A DNA stretch of 64,000 nt, taken from assembly GCF_023195755.1 (NCBI RefSeq), contig NZ_CP096203.1, forward strand, positions 1,178,001 to 1,242,000, in the 5' to 3' direction. The notes below the pieces were generated by a model. The model was not told the DNA's origin and ran no database searches. It was given only the letters and a program-made list of their open reading frames with translations. The DNA comes from Chryseobacterium nepalense (lineage in GTDB: Bacteria; Bacteroidota; Bacteroidia; Flavobacteriales; Weeksellaceae). Made by a program: the position numbers and the translations under genes. Below, piece by piece: positions 28,375 through 37,056 of the stretch; position 1 is the first letter of the stretch; every line of letters begins with the position of its first letter.

Positions 28375-29553
28375 TTAAGCAGTTGGCGGAATAAGCACAG
28401 TCTTTATGCAACCGTCAAGCTTTCTTGAAAATATATGATACGCATCCGCTACTTCTTCCAACGGAACACGGTGCGTAATGATTTGTTTCGGATCAAGAAT
28501 TCCGTTTTTTACGTGTTCGATAAGCTTAGGCAAGTGACGTTTCACCGCCGCCTGGTTAGCCCGAATCGTAATTCCTTTATTCACCACATTCCCTATCGGA
28601 ACCAAAGCATCCGTAGGACCGTAAACCCCTACAATAGAAACAATTCCACCTTTTTTAACGGAATTAATAGCCCAATGAAGCGCCGTTGTAGAGCCACCCT
28701 GTAAAAGTAATTTTGTTCCCATGACGGTATTCATGAAATTTCCTTTCGCCTCGCAGCCCACGGCATCAATGCAGACATCGGCACCCAGAGAATCAGTCTG
28801 TGTTTTTATGAAGACCACAGGATCGCCGATACTGTTAAAATTATAAGCTTCGCATTGTGCATATTTGGCCACAAAATCAAGCCTGTATTCCAGCTCGTCG
28901 ATGACAATTACCCGTCCTGCTCCAAAAAGCCATGCAGATTTAGCTGCCATAATACCAATCGGTCCGGCACCGAAAACCACTACCGTGTCGCCTTTCTGAA
29001 TACCTGCCATTTCTGCCGCCTGATAACCTGTAGGAACTACGTCGGTAAGAAGCACGGCATCATCGGGATCCATCCAGTCGGGAATGACGGTTGGGCCTAC
29101 ATCTGCGTAAGGAACGCGGGCATATTCTGCCTGTCCGCCCTGATACCCTCCGGCAGTATGGGAATATCCAAAAATACCGCCTACTGCGGTGGCCATCGGA
29201 TTAGATTCATGGCAATTGCCGTACAGCTCCTGCTTACAAAAGGCACATTTACCACAGGAAATATTAAAAGGGACCATAACCTTATCCCCTACTTTAAGGT
29301 TTTGTACAGAAGAGCCGATTTCAACGACTTCGCCAATAAACTCATGCCCAAAAGTAGTGCCAGTACGAGTATCGGGAACAAGGCCGTGATAAAGATGCAG
29401 ATCCGAACCGCAGATGCAGGATCTTAATACCTTTACAATAGCGTCTTCCGGATGTTCTATTTGCGGCTCGGGCATATTGCGGTCTGCGCGCACGCGGAAA
29501 GGTCCGCGGAAATTCATTGCTAACATATGTATATATTTTGTTGGTGATGCCAT
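28375..29553 (-). CDS. Zinc-dependent alcohol dehydrogenase (formaldehyde-dehydrogenase-like)
   Basis: A 392-aa medium-chain dehydrogenase. Catalytic zinc ligands are in CICGSDLHLYHG and GTTFGHEFIGEV. The structural zinc site is CGKCAFCKQELYGNC. The NAD-binding glycine motif is VVFGAGPIGIMAA. This FdhA-like subgroup, with a long C-terminal part, includes glutathione-independent aldehyde and formaldehyde dehydrogenases. First gene of a two-gene operon. The substrate is not determinable. Confidence 0.92.
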   Translation of the reverse strand: MASPTKYIHMLAMNFRGPFRVRADRNMPEPQIEHPEDAIVKVLRSCICGSDLHLYHGLVPDTRTGTTFGHEFIGEVVEIGSSVQNLKVGDKVMVPFNISCGKCAFCKQELYGNCHESNPMATAVGGIFGYSHTAGGYQGGQAEYARVPYADVGPTVIPDWMDPDDAVLLTDVVPTGYQAAEMAGIQKGDTVVVFGAGPIGIMAAKSAWLFGAGRVIVIDELEYRLDFVAKYAQCEAYNFNSIGDPVVFIKTQTDSLGADVCIDAVGCEAKGNFMNTVMGTKLLLQGGSTTALHWAINSVKKGGIVSIVGVYGPTDALVPIGNVVNKGITIRANQAAVKRHLPKLIEHVKNGILDPKQIITHRVPLEEVADAYHIFSRKLDGCIKTVLIPPTA

Positions 29554-29783
29554 AGGTAAAGCAAAACAGAGACCGCCATAACGAGCCTGAATATAATTTA
29601 TGATTTTTTATAGCCAGTGTGGTATCTAAAGTTTTTTTGAAAAATTATGTGGTAATGAGCAGATTGTTAATAAAATATAAAAAATAGTTTATTTATTAAA
29701 AAGATGTCTGCAAATTGAAAAAGATTATAATTACAGCGATTAATCGGCCTTAACATTAATTTTTATATATCAAAATTGTAAAA

Positions 29784-29898
29784 AAAATCCCGGTCAAACC
29801 GGGATTTCAATTTCATATTCAAGCTTACTTAATCTCCACAGGAACCGAGATTTTATCCCAATCCATGGTGAATCCGTTTTTATTGATCTTGTCTACTA
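29784..29898. repeat. Direct repeat copy A (3' end of a DUF2911 gene plus its terminator)
   Basis: About 115 bases nearly identical to 31000-31117: the terminator stem AAATCCCGG/CCGGGATTT (29785-29793 / 29799-29807), the linker, stop codon and last 24 codons of the DUF2911 gene. The copies differ by two single-base indels in the untranslated part and diverge beyond about 29898. Confidence 0.9.
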
Positions 29899-29915
29899 AA
29901 TCTTTAAAGCTTTGT
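29825..29915 (-). pseudogene. DUF2911 C-terminal fragment
   Basis: The minus-strand frame reads [20 protein letters not shown] followed by PVEIK and TAA, matching the end of the intact DUF2911 protein ([20 protein letters not shown]). Upstream it is stopped and frame-shifted, so only the tail of a gene is left. Confidence 0.75.
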
Positions 29916-30036
29916 TCTTATATGTACTCATGTCCTGTGTAAAATTTAATACCTTTTGTTATATTCGGTAATATCGGAATAATACATGCGTTAGTTTAAG
30001 CAAGCACTGACAATTACAAATATCCTCTTTAAGCTG

Positions 30037-30858
30037 TTATTTACCATACTGCATCCATCTGCCATAGTCGTATCCATCTGATAACTCAATATGGTTAAAG
30101 CCGTTTTCGTGAATCATATCAAAATAGCCTAATGTTTCAAATTTTCGAAACCAAACATCATTAAAGAGAATGTAGGTCAATCTTATTTTTTTATTGTCTT
30201 TACCAAAAACTGTTACTTTAATATCTAAACCTTTGTCTAGCAATAAATCTCTAAGATTCTCTCCATATTTTAATCGCATTTGGGATTCTTCTAATGATGT
30301 CTTTTTATCTAAATCAGCAATCTGTTTTTTACCAATTTTATCTTTATTTTTAATTAATGAATCTTTGGTTTTCTCAATTCTTTTTGCAAATTCAGAACTT
30401 TTTGTTTTTTTAGCCAGTCCCGTAAATCTTATAATCTCAGTGTCTACAAAATACTTTTGAGATTTTAAGATTAGATATGCATTTTTGACTTCATCTGCTA
30501 AATTATTGACAGGAATTTCATGTTGAAGTAAGATTTCAACTTCAGTTGGTGTTAACCCCAATCTTTTTATATCATTTTCTCGTGCTAATTTTTCCGCTGA
30601 AATCTTATCTGATTTTTCCTTCCATTCTTTTTCAGCTGCTATTTCAGATTCTGTTTGATAAAAGAAATTAATGTAAAGCATAGAAATAAATATCATTGCT
30701 AGTCCTGAGATCAAAACTGTTTGCCTAATTTTTTCTGTTGATCTTAAATTTTCATTTTTAGTTTTATCTGGAAATTTGTTTGCTCTAAATCTTACTATCA
30801 GAAAATTGACAAAAAACGTAATAAATAAAAACACTAAAATTGTTGTAAGAGTTATCAT
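30037..30858 (-). CDS. Hypothetical protein with two N-terminal membrane segments (273 aa)
   Basis: Unrecognised. Two hydrophobic segments at residues 3-22 and about 47-67 are followed by a Lys/Glu-rich helical region with coiled-coil character (about 75-215). The last part (VFGKDNKKIRLTYILFNDVW to the end) looks globular. The gene lies between two direct repeats of a DUF2911 3' end and is more AT-rich than the flanking enzymes, which suggests it came in as an insertion. Function unknown. Confidence 0.65.
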   Translation of the reverse strand: MITLTTILVFLFITFFVNFLIVRFRANKFPDKTKNENLRSTEKIRQTVLISGLAMIFISMLYINFFYQTESEIAAEKEWKEKSDKISAEKLARENDIKRLGLTPTEVEILLQHEIPVNNLADEVKNAYLILKSQKYFVDTEIIRFTGLAKKTKSSEFAKRIEKTKDSLIKNKDKIGKKQIADLDKKTSLEESQMRLKYGENLRDLLLDKGLDIKVTVFGKDNKKIRLTYILFNDVWFRKFETLGYFDMIHENGFNHIELSDGYDYGRWMQYGK

Positions 30859-30999
30859 TATAATAGATATTGGTTATTATTTTCAAATATAGATATAGCA
30901 TATATGAAGAAATTGTGGAAAACCATAAATCTAAATATTATGACAATAAATGCTAATTCAAGTTTGTTAATTATCTTTAAAAATCATCAATAACAAACA

Positions 31000-31117
31000 A
31001 AAAATCCCGGCCAAAACCGGGATTTCAAATTTCATATTCAAGCTTACTTAATCTCCACAGGAACCGAGATTTTATCCCAATCCATGGTGAATCCGTTTTT
31101 GTTGATTTTGTACACCA
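31000..31117. repeat. Direct repeat copy B (3' end of the intact DUF2911 gene plus terminator)
   Basis: Partner of 29784-29898. The terminator stem is AAATCCCGG (31002-31010) / CCGGGATTT (31017-31025), with TTTTTTG following on the minus strand. Confidence 0.9.
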
Positions 31118-31562
31118 ACGCTTCCTGGGTGGTTGGTAACGCTTTTGTTTTTACATCTACGCGTAAAGCATCTTTCGCCTGATCGTATTTATAAGCGCCC
31201 CATTGTTTTGGCTCTTTGTTGAAGATGGCCGTCCACAAACCGCTGGCTTTAGGGATCAGGAAAAAGCTGTATTTTCCGGCCGGAAGTTTTTTACCCTGAA
31301 CGGTAATGTCTTTACTCGTTTCAAAAGTGGTGGCTTCATTGGCACCTGCACGCCAAACTTTATCGTAAGGCTCCAGTCCGCCCCAGATCGTACGTCCTTT
31401 CACGGAAGGACTGCTGTAGTTGATGGTAATGTCGGCATCTTTAATTTTCCCTGTCGCAGTCATTGGAGGACTTGCCGGTTTTTTAGCTTCCTGTGCAAAG
31501 GCATTTACGGAAATCGTCATGGCCGCAACAAGAACGGTTGCAGATTTAAAAATTGTTTTCAT
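31044..31562 (-). CDS. DUF2911 domain protein, exported
   Basis: A 172-aa protein with a signal peptide (cleavage likely after ISVNAFA). The DUF2911 core shows [20 protein letters not shown], then [16 protein letters not shown] and [19 protein letters not shown]. The family is widespread in Bacteroidota envelopes and has no known activity. It has its own terminator. A second, displaced copy of its 3' end lies 1.2 kb downstream. Confidence 0.9.
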   Translation of the reverse strand: MKTIFKSATVLVAAMTISVNAFAQEAKKPASPPMTATGKIKDADITINYSSPSVKGRTIWGGLEPYDKVWRAGANEATTFETSKDITVQGKKLPAGKYSFFLIPKASGLWTAIFNKEPKQWGAYKYDQAKDALRVDVKTKALPTTQEALVYKINKNGFTMDWDKISVPVEIK

Positions 31563-31781
31563 AACACTTTATTTGTTTGTTTGTTGTCAAAGTATATTTT
31601 TCAGAATGATATTTTTTACCTGTTCTTAGGCTGATATTACCTTTATGCTAATAATACGCTCGCAGATCGGGCAGATTTAGCAGATTTTTTTGCGTAGATA
31701 TCTGCGTCATCACCGTAATTTGCGTGAGCTTTGGTTTTCTGCCAAAATGTAAACAGGCTTTTTATATTATTCTTTTTTCGT

Positions 31782-33473
31782 TTACGAATGTACTGCTTTC
31801 GGCTTATAAAACAATAACCCAATTGCTGAAAATAAAATGACCGCCGCAGCGCCGATGACATTGAGCCACAGGAAAGAAACAATATCGAACTGATAAACGG
31901 CAATAACCGCAATTTCAGAAAGAATTGCAGAAATAAAAACGTTCTGACCGTTGATTTTTTTATAGTAAAAGGCGACCAGGAAAATCCCCAATATCGGACC
32001 GTAGAAAAGAGAGCCCAATACATTTACCGCTTCAATAAGAGAGCCCATCTGTGTGGCAAACATCGCTACGCCAATCGAGAAGATTCCCCAGGCTAACGTA
32101 TGCAGTCGGCTGTACTTCAATTCGGTTTTCTCATCCGGAATTTCTTTTCTGAATATCAAATGAATATCTTTTACCGAGCAGGCTGCCAGAGAATTCAGCG
32201 CCGCCGAAATGGAACCCCAGCTCGCTAAGAAAATGACTGCAAACAATAACCCGATCATTCCGGCAGGCAGGGTATTTTTTACGAAATACAGAAAAATATA
32301 ATTGGTATCTGTTTTTTCTGCGTTATAATTCGATGTATTGATTGCCTCCTCTACCCTTCCGTGAAGTGCTTTTACCTCAGCCTGCGTGTTTTTAAAATCC
32401 TGAATTGTTTTGTTAAGCTGAGGAGAATGTGTGTCTTTTAGCTTTAAAATTTCTTTCGATTCTGCATTAAATTTTGCCTGCAAATCCCGATGCTCTTTTT
32501 CGAATACCGCGGCCTGTTCAGGTTGTATCTCTTTCAGATTCTGATAAGAACGTTCATTAAAATAAATCGGAGCCGGCTTCAGGGAAAAGAAGGCGAAAAG
32601 CAAGGCACCGATGAGAAGAATTGAAAACTGCATCGGGATTTTAACCAATCCGTTCAGCAGCAAACCCATTTTTGCATTGGTATTGTCTTTTGCGGTAATA
32701 TACCTTCCCACCTGACTCTGGTCTGTCCCAAAGTAAGAAAGTGCCAGAAAAAAACCGCCAATCAGTCCACTCCAGATATTGTATTTATCTTTCCAGTCGA
32801 ATTCTGTGGTAATGACATTCAGCTTTCCGGATTTCCCGGCCAGATAAAGGGCGTCTTTAAAACCGATTCCGTTCGGCATATTTTCAATAAGCAGATAACC
32901 GGCGAAAGCCATGGTTCCCAGAATGATAAGGAACTGTAATTTTTGGGTATGGGCGATCGCTTTTGCGCCACCGACGTAGGTATAAATTAACAAAATCCCA
33001 CCTGTTAAAACATTGGTCAGATAAATATTCCAGTTCAATACGCTGGATAAGATGATGCTCGGTGCATAAATGCTGATTCCTGTGGATAATCCTCTTGAAA
33101 AAAGGAAAAGCAGCGAAGTGAGCACTCTTGTTTTTTTATCAAAACGGTTTTCTAAATATTCGTAAGCCGTGTACACATTCAGACGCTGAAAAATCGGGAT
33201 GAAGGTAATACAGATAACGATCATCGCCAAAGGCAGACCAAAGTAATACTGAACGAAACGCATACCATCAGTATAAGCCTGACCCGGCGCCGAAAGAAAA
33301 GTAATAGCACTTGCCTGAGTTGCCATAATCCCGATCAGCACTATATACCACGGCATTTTATTATCTGCTTTCAGGTAAGACTCGTTGCTTTTTTGGCCAC
33401 GGCCTATATAAACCCCGTAAATCACCACTGCAACGAGGGTAAAGATGAGAACAGTCCAATCTATAGTACTCAT
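31782..33473 (-). CDS. Sodium:solute symporter (SSS family)
   Basis: A 563-aa transporter with about 13 hydrophobic segments. Family features are MATQASAITFLSAPGQAYTDG near the first helices and YFGTDQSQVGRYITAKD in the middle. It moves an unknown solute with Na+ across the inner membrane. An unusual polar, coiled-coil-like insert occupies about residues 298-376 (KEHRDLQAKFNAESKEIL and following). Its ATG overlaps the stop of a 34-aa membrane ORF by four bases, which in turn overlaps the PIG-L gene. Confidence 0.92.
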   Translation of the reverse strand: MSTIDWTVLIFTLVAVVIYGVYIGRGQKSNESYLKADNKMPWYIVLIGIMATQASAITFLSAPGQAYTDGMRFVQYYFGLPLAMIVICITFIPIFQRLNVYTAYEYLENRFDKKTRVLTSLLFLFSRGLSTGISIYAPSIILSSVLNWNIYLTNVLTGGILLIYTYVGGAKAIAHTQKLQFLIILGTMAFAGYLLIENMPNGIGFKDALYLAGKSGKLNVITTEFDWKDKYNIWSGLIGGFFLALSYFGTDQSQVGRYITAKDNTNAKMGLLLNGLVKIPMQFSILLIGALLFAFFSLKPAPIYFNERSYQNLKEIQPEQAAVFEKEHRDLQAKFNAESKEILKLKDTHSPQLNKTIQDFKNTQAEVKALHGRVEEAINTSNYNAEKTDTNYIFLYFVKNTLPAGMIGLLFAVIFLASWGSISAALNSLAACSVKDIHLIFRKEIPDEKTELKYSRLHTLAWGIFSIGVAMFATQMGSLIEAVNVLGSLFYGPILGIFLVAFYYKKINGQNVFISAILSEIAVIAVYQFDIVSFLWLNVIGAAAVILFSAIGLLFYKPKAVHS

Positions 33474-33574
33474 GACCAGAATTTAGTAAAACAATAATAA
33501 AATACAATCTGAAAAACCAGCGCAGCTGCTAATAATATATACCAGAGATTCCAATTTTTAAGTTTTTTGTTCAT
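33470..33574 (-). CDS. 34-aa single-helix membrane protein, coupled to PIG-L and SSS genes
   Basis: A short frame starting MNKKLKNWNLWYILLAAALV and ending in CFTKFWS. It has a basic N-terminus and one membrane helix (about residues 11-28). Its ATG shares one base with the PIG-L stop (TGATG), and its TGA overlaps the symporter ATG (ATGA). Such exact coupling on both sides supports a real gene. By analogy with small partner proteins of other SSS transporters it may assist the symporter (inference). Confidence 0.7.
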   Translation of the reverse strand: MNKKLKNWNLWYILLAAALVFQIVFYYCFTKFWS

Positions 33575-36075
33575 CAGTTTTTCTGTGCAGATAAAAAGTT
33601 TAAAAATAATCTTGCGGCACCTGCGTTTCCGGCAGGCAGCTGTCTGAAAAATGCCAGCGGCGTATAAATAAAATTACCCTTTCCATATTTGGCATATAAA
33701 GTTGAGCCTTTCAGCGGCTCCTCGCCGGTGTCATGCATTTCGAAAAGCGGTTCATAAGCGGCATCCCATTGATCAGGAAAATAAGCGCCACGCTCCTGTA
33801 CCCAGCCGTTGAAATCATTTTGAGTGATCTTATTCGGGAAGTTCAGTAATTTATGATTAGGGTTTAAGAATGTAACCTCAGCATTTTCTTCAGTTACCCG
33901 TTTATTGGCGATACGCAAATTATATATTCCCAGCTGGTCAACGGTTGTATCCTGGTTGGTGTTATACTGCATCACCAGATTTCCTCCGCCTTTCACATAA
34001 GACCATAAAAAAGGCATCCAGCGTCCCAGTTTTTTCTCTGTGTTGTTGGCACGAACTCCCAGTACGATAGCATCGTATTGCGACAGTTTGTTCTGAGTCC
34101 CGTTTCCAGATTCATTTACATTGCCGTAAAAATCTTCGTCTTTCAAAACATCTACCTGAATACCTGCAATGCGAAGAAACTCAGGAATGAAATCGCCGGC
34201 GCCTTCGATGTACCCTACTTTTTTAACATTCGCCCGGATATCACCTTTCATAACATTAACCAATGCCGGTGCAAAATATTGCAGGGAAGGTAAATGCGGA
34301 TACTGGATTAATACCTGTTTTTTGTCATAAGCTATCCCATCTGCCAGAAAATTCGCCTCCAGTTGCAGGTGATCCGATTGTATTGAAGCCAGCTTCGTTT
34401 TTGGAATTATATAATCTACGGTAAAATATTTTCCATTAACCGATTGTAAATCACCACCGCCTAATCGTTCTCCATTATACATCAGATTTACTCTTCCATT
34501 GCTTAAAGGTTTATCGGAATTGACTTTAAAATTTAAACTTACCCGTAAATCTTCATTTTCTTTAACCAGATAAAGAGGTTGCGTAAATTTTACTTCTAAT
34601 GCAGGAACAATGCGTAAAGGTTCGACGACATCGCCGCGTACAGGGTCCAATTTCTTAAATGATAAAGGAAGCTTTACCTGAAAATTTTCCGAACCTATTT
34701 TTAAAGTCAGTAAAACATTCAATGATGAATCTGTCTCGGGTAAACCGACCAAAGTATCATTCGGAACAGAGAAAGTCGCCGCATTTGCGGGTGGTTTTGC
34801 TAACCAGTAAGGCTCCGTAAGTGCTGCATCTGCAGGAATCTGAATATCTTGCTGAATGCTAATTAATGAATCTTTTGCCAGTTTTCTGTTGAACTTTTCT
34901 GACTGGGTTAACCATTTTATATGTTCTAAAACGACAGGGCTTTCAGCTCTTGAAATCATATTCAACCTGAAATTGTATTGATCGCCGGCAACAGCTTCAG
35001 CCCGGTTGGTAACGACTTCACCCATAAATCCTGCACAGCTTAAAATAATATGATCAAGAGATTTAATTTTATCCTTTTTCAGGTCTGAATCCTTTAATGC
35101 CATTACCTTTTTCCTCAAAACAACCAAAGCGGGCAAACTAAGGTCCGGATGATTGAAATTGAATGTAGAAATAATCTTATCCAAAGCCTGGTCAATATCG
35201 GGACTTCCTTCTTTAGTCCAGGTTTTACTGATTCCGTCAAAAAGACTTGTTTTTGCAGGCTCACCATCAACGTGTGAAAAATATTCGGTTTTAATTCCGG
35301 CTACAGACTGTGTTCCTGCGCCCTGACTTTTATGCAGACTTCGGCTTAATCCGGCCAGCTCACCGTAGCCCATTCCCAGTTGGGCATCATATTGCCCAAC
35401 CGTGATTTTCAGTTGATTTTCAGCGGTTGTATTGACCGAACCAAACCTAAACGTATTCCACAATACGCGTTTTGGCTGCCATGCATTAACATATTTCAGC
35501 TGATTCGGGAAAGCCGTTTTATCGCCGGCGAGCTTAAAAGCTTTTTCTGCGACCACTGCCGAAGCCGCATGTTGTCCGTGACCTGCCGCAGCTGTAGGAG
35601 GAAAACGACAAATAATCACATCAGGACGGAATTTTCGGATTACCCAGACCACATCAGCTATAATACTGTTTTCATCCCATTGTTTAAAAGTATCCGTTGT
35701 ATTTTTGGAAAACCCGAAATCAATGGCGCGGGTAAAAAACTGTTGGGCGCCGTCCAGCTTTCTTGCTTCTAAAAGCTCATGCGTTCTGATTAAACCCAAT
35801 GCAGCACCCTGTTCGGTGCCTAATAAATTCTGACCGCCATCACCTCTGGTTAAAGACAAATATCCTGTTTCCACATTCCGGTCGTTTACCAGCCAGGAAA
35901 GTAGACCTGTATTTTCATCGTCGGGATGTGCTGCAAGGTATAAAACTTTAGGCAGGTTTTTGAGTGTTTTAAGTTCGCGGTAAATTTCAGAAGATTTTGC
36001 AGGCCGGACCTGTTGGGCCGAACAAAAAACCGTATAAGTGCTAAGAATAAATACAATGAAAACTTTTTTGAACAT
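33574..36075 (-). CDS. PIG-L family deacetylase, large exported form
   Basis: An 833-aa protein with a signal peptide (about residues 1-20). The PIG-L zinc site is AHPDDEN (H50, D52, D53) with the later GHGQHAASAVVA His pair. The deacetylase domain covers about 40-300. The C-terminal half has beta-sandwich regions and a GATase-like end (YDAIVLGVRANNTEKK, GGGNLVMQYNTNQD). It is much longer than bacillithiol enzyme BshB1 and probably removes N-acetyl groups from an external sugar. Operon with a mini-protein and an SSS symporter suggests that the product is imported. Confidence 0.88.
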   Translation of the reverse strand: MFKKVFIVFILSTYTVFCSAQQVRPAKSSEIYRELKTLKNLPKVLYLAAHPDDENTGLLSWLVNDRNVETGYLSLTRGDGGQNLLGTEQGAALGLIRTHELLEARKLDGAQQFFTRAIDFGFSKNTTDTFKQWDENSIIADVVWVIRKFRPDVIICRFPPTAAAGHGQHAASAVVAEKAFKLAGDKTAFPNQLKYVNAWQPKRVLWNTFRFGSVNTTAENQLKITVGQYDAQLGMGYGELAGLSRSLHKSQGAGTQSVAGIKTEYFSHVDGEPAKTSLFDGISKTWTKEGSPDIDQALDKIISTFNFNHPDLSLPALVVLRKKVMALKDSDLKKDKIKSLDHIILSCAGFMGEVVTNRAEAVAGDQYNFRLNMISRAESPVVLEHIKWLTQSEKFNRKLAKDSLISIQQDIQIPADAALTEPYWLAKPPANAATFSVPNDTLVGLPETDSSLNVLLTLKIGSENFQVKLPLSFKKLDPVRGDVVEPLRIVPALEVKFTQPLYLVKENEDLRVSLNFKVNSDKPLSNGRVNLMYNGERLGGGDLQSVNGKYFTVDYIIPKTKLASIQSDHLQLEANFLADGIAYDKKQVLIQYPHLPSLQYFAPALVNVMKGDIRANVKKVGYIEGAGDFIPEFLRIAGIQVDVLKDEDFYGNVNESGNGTQNKLSQYDAIVLGVRANNTEKKLGRWMPFLWSYVKGGGNLVMQYNTNQDTTVDQLGIYNLRIANKRVTEENAEVTFLNPNHKLLNFPNKITQNDFNGWVQERGAYFPDQWDAAYEPLFEMHDTGEEPLKGSTLYAKYGKGNFIYTPLAFFRQLPAGNAGAARLFLNFLSAQKN

Positions 36076-36236
36076 TTGAATTGGCTTTGCAGGGCAAATA
36101 TAAGTAAATCGTTTTTCTTAAAATTAAACAATAAGTATATAGTATAAAAATGCAGTTATTATGATGAATCACTCTTTAAAGGTCTTAAAAAAACTAATGA
36201 AATTTATAAGTTAAGCGAAATAGTAAAACTTCTACA

Positions 36237-36788
36237 TTATAATTCACCATTTTCAGGAAAATTTTCAATATCATGATTTTTTATTCCTTTTAAGGAACTG
36301 TTTGTGGTGGTTTCATCGTACATTTTAACGACACTAAGATCTCCATTTGCTTCAATAACCACAGCAAGTATTTCATCTATATTCTCTATACCTTTCTGGC
36401 GGATGGATGCCAGAATCTCTTCTTTGGTAACCGATTCCTTTTCCATACTGCTTTCAAGATAGATGCCCTTATAAAACAAAAGCTTCGGTGATGAATTGAG
36501 TAGCTTCTCCATAACTTTCGACTTGCGGGAAAGTTTTGCAAATAATAACTGCATGGAAATAATAAGGAATAATACAACGACACCTTCAGTAAGGCTCACT
36601 TGTGCAAGCATCATATAAGCCAGGACCGACCCGAGTGTTACCGTTACCACAAAATCGAATGCATTAAACTTGGCGAGTGTACGCTTTCCTGAGATTCTTA
36701 TAAACAGAAAAAGTGTTACAAAAGAAATGACGGTAAGTAACGCAACATGCCCTACTTTAGTCCAGCTTTCAAAAAATATATTATCCAT
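36237..36788 (-). CDS. DUF421 (YetF-like) membrane protein
   Basis: A 183-aa protein with three N-terminal membrane segments, then a soluble DUF421 domain. Conserved signatures are FVTLFLFIRISGKRTLAKFN and FDFVVTVTLGS. The NIDEILAVVIEANGDLSVVK segment is the typical C-terminal core. Relatives such as YetF occur in spore and stress contexts; the function is unknown. It is a single gene. Confidence 0.88.
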   Translation of the reverse strand: MDNIFFESWTKVGHVALLTVISFVTLFLFIRISGKRTLAKFNAFDFVVTVTLGSVLAYMMLAQVSLTEGVVVLFLIISMQLLFAKLSRKSKVMEKLLNSSPKLLFYKGIYLESSMEKESVTKEEILASIRQKGIENIDEILAVVIEANGDLSVVKMYDETTTNSSLKGIKNHDIENFPENGEL

Positions 36789-37031
36789 AGGAAGTGTTTT
36801 TAAATTAATCCTGACTTATTGATGTTTATCAAGTACATCTGCAAACATCCAACCATTAGATTTTTATAACATTTATCAGTTATTTAAATAAACAAAAGAA
36901 AATCATATGTTAAAAGCTTATTTTCAACATACTCTTTGAATTATTCTCATAATATAATATGTGCTTAAATCTATTGCAAATCGCACAGGATATTTTATTC
37001 TCATTTCAACTTAACCTATTAAAAGATAATC

Positions 37032-37039
37032 TAAATTTG
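37032..37039 (+). promoter_or_regulatory. Candidate -7 box of the kdp response-regulator gene
   Basis: TAAATTTG matches TAnnTTTG and ends 17 bases before the GTG start. The -33 element is weak. Confidence 0.45.
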
Positions 37040-37056
37040 TAAACAAAATAACAACA

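Larger units (their letters stand above)
29554..30036. other. Intergenic region containing a displaced DUF2911 3' end
   Basis: A 483-base stretch. Its right half carries the repeat, terminator and DUF2911 relic described separately. 29554-29780 is AT-rich and presumably holds the alcohol-dehydrogenase promoter. Confidence 0.6.

Noticed and set aside
33574..36075. PIG-L gene as the bacillithiol deacetylase BshB1
   Set aside because: It is over three times too long, has a signal peptide and extra domains, and BshA/BshC genes are not adjacent.
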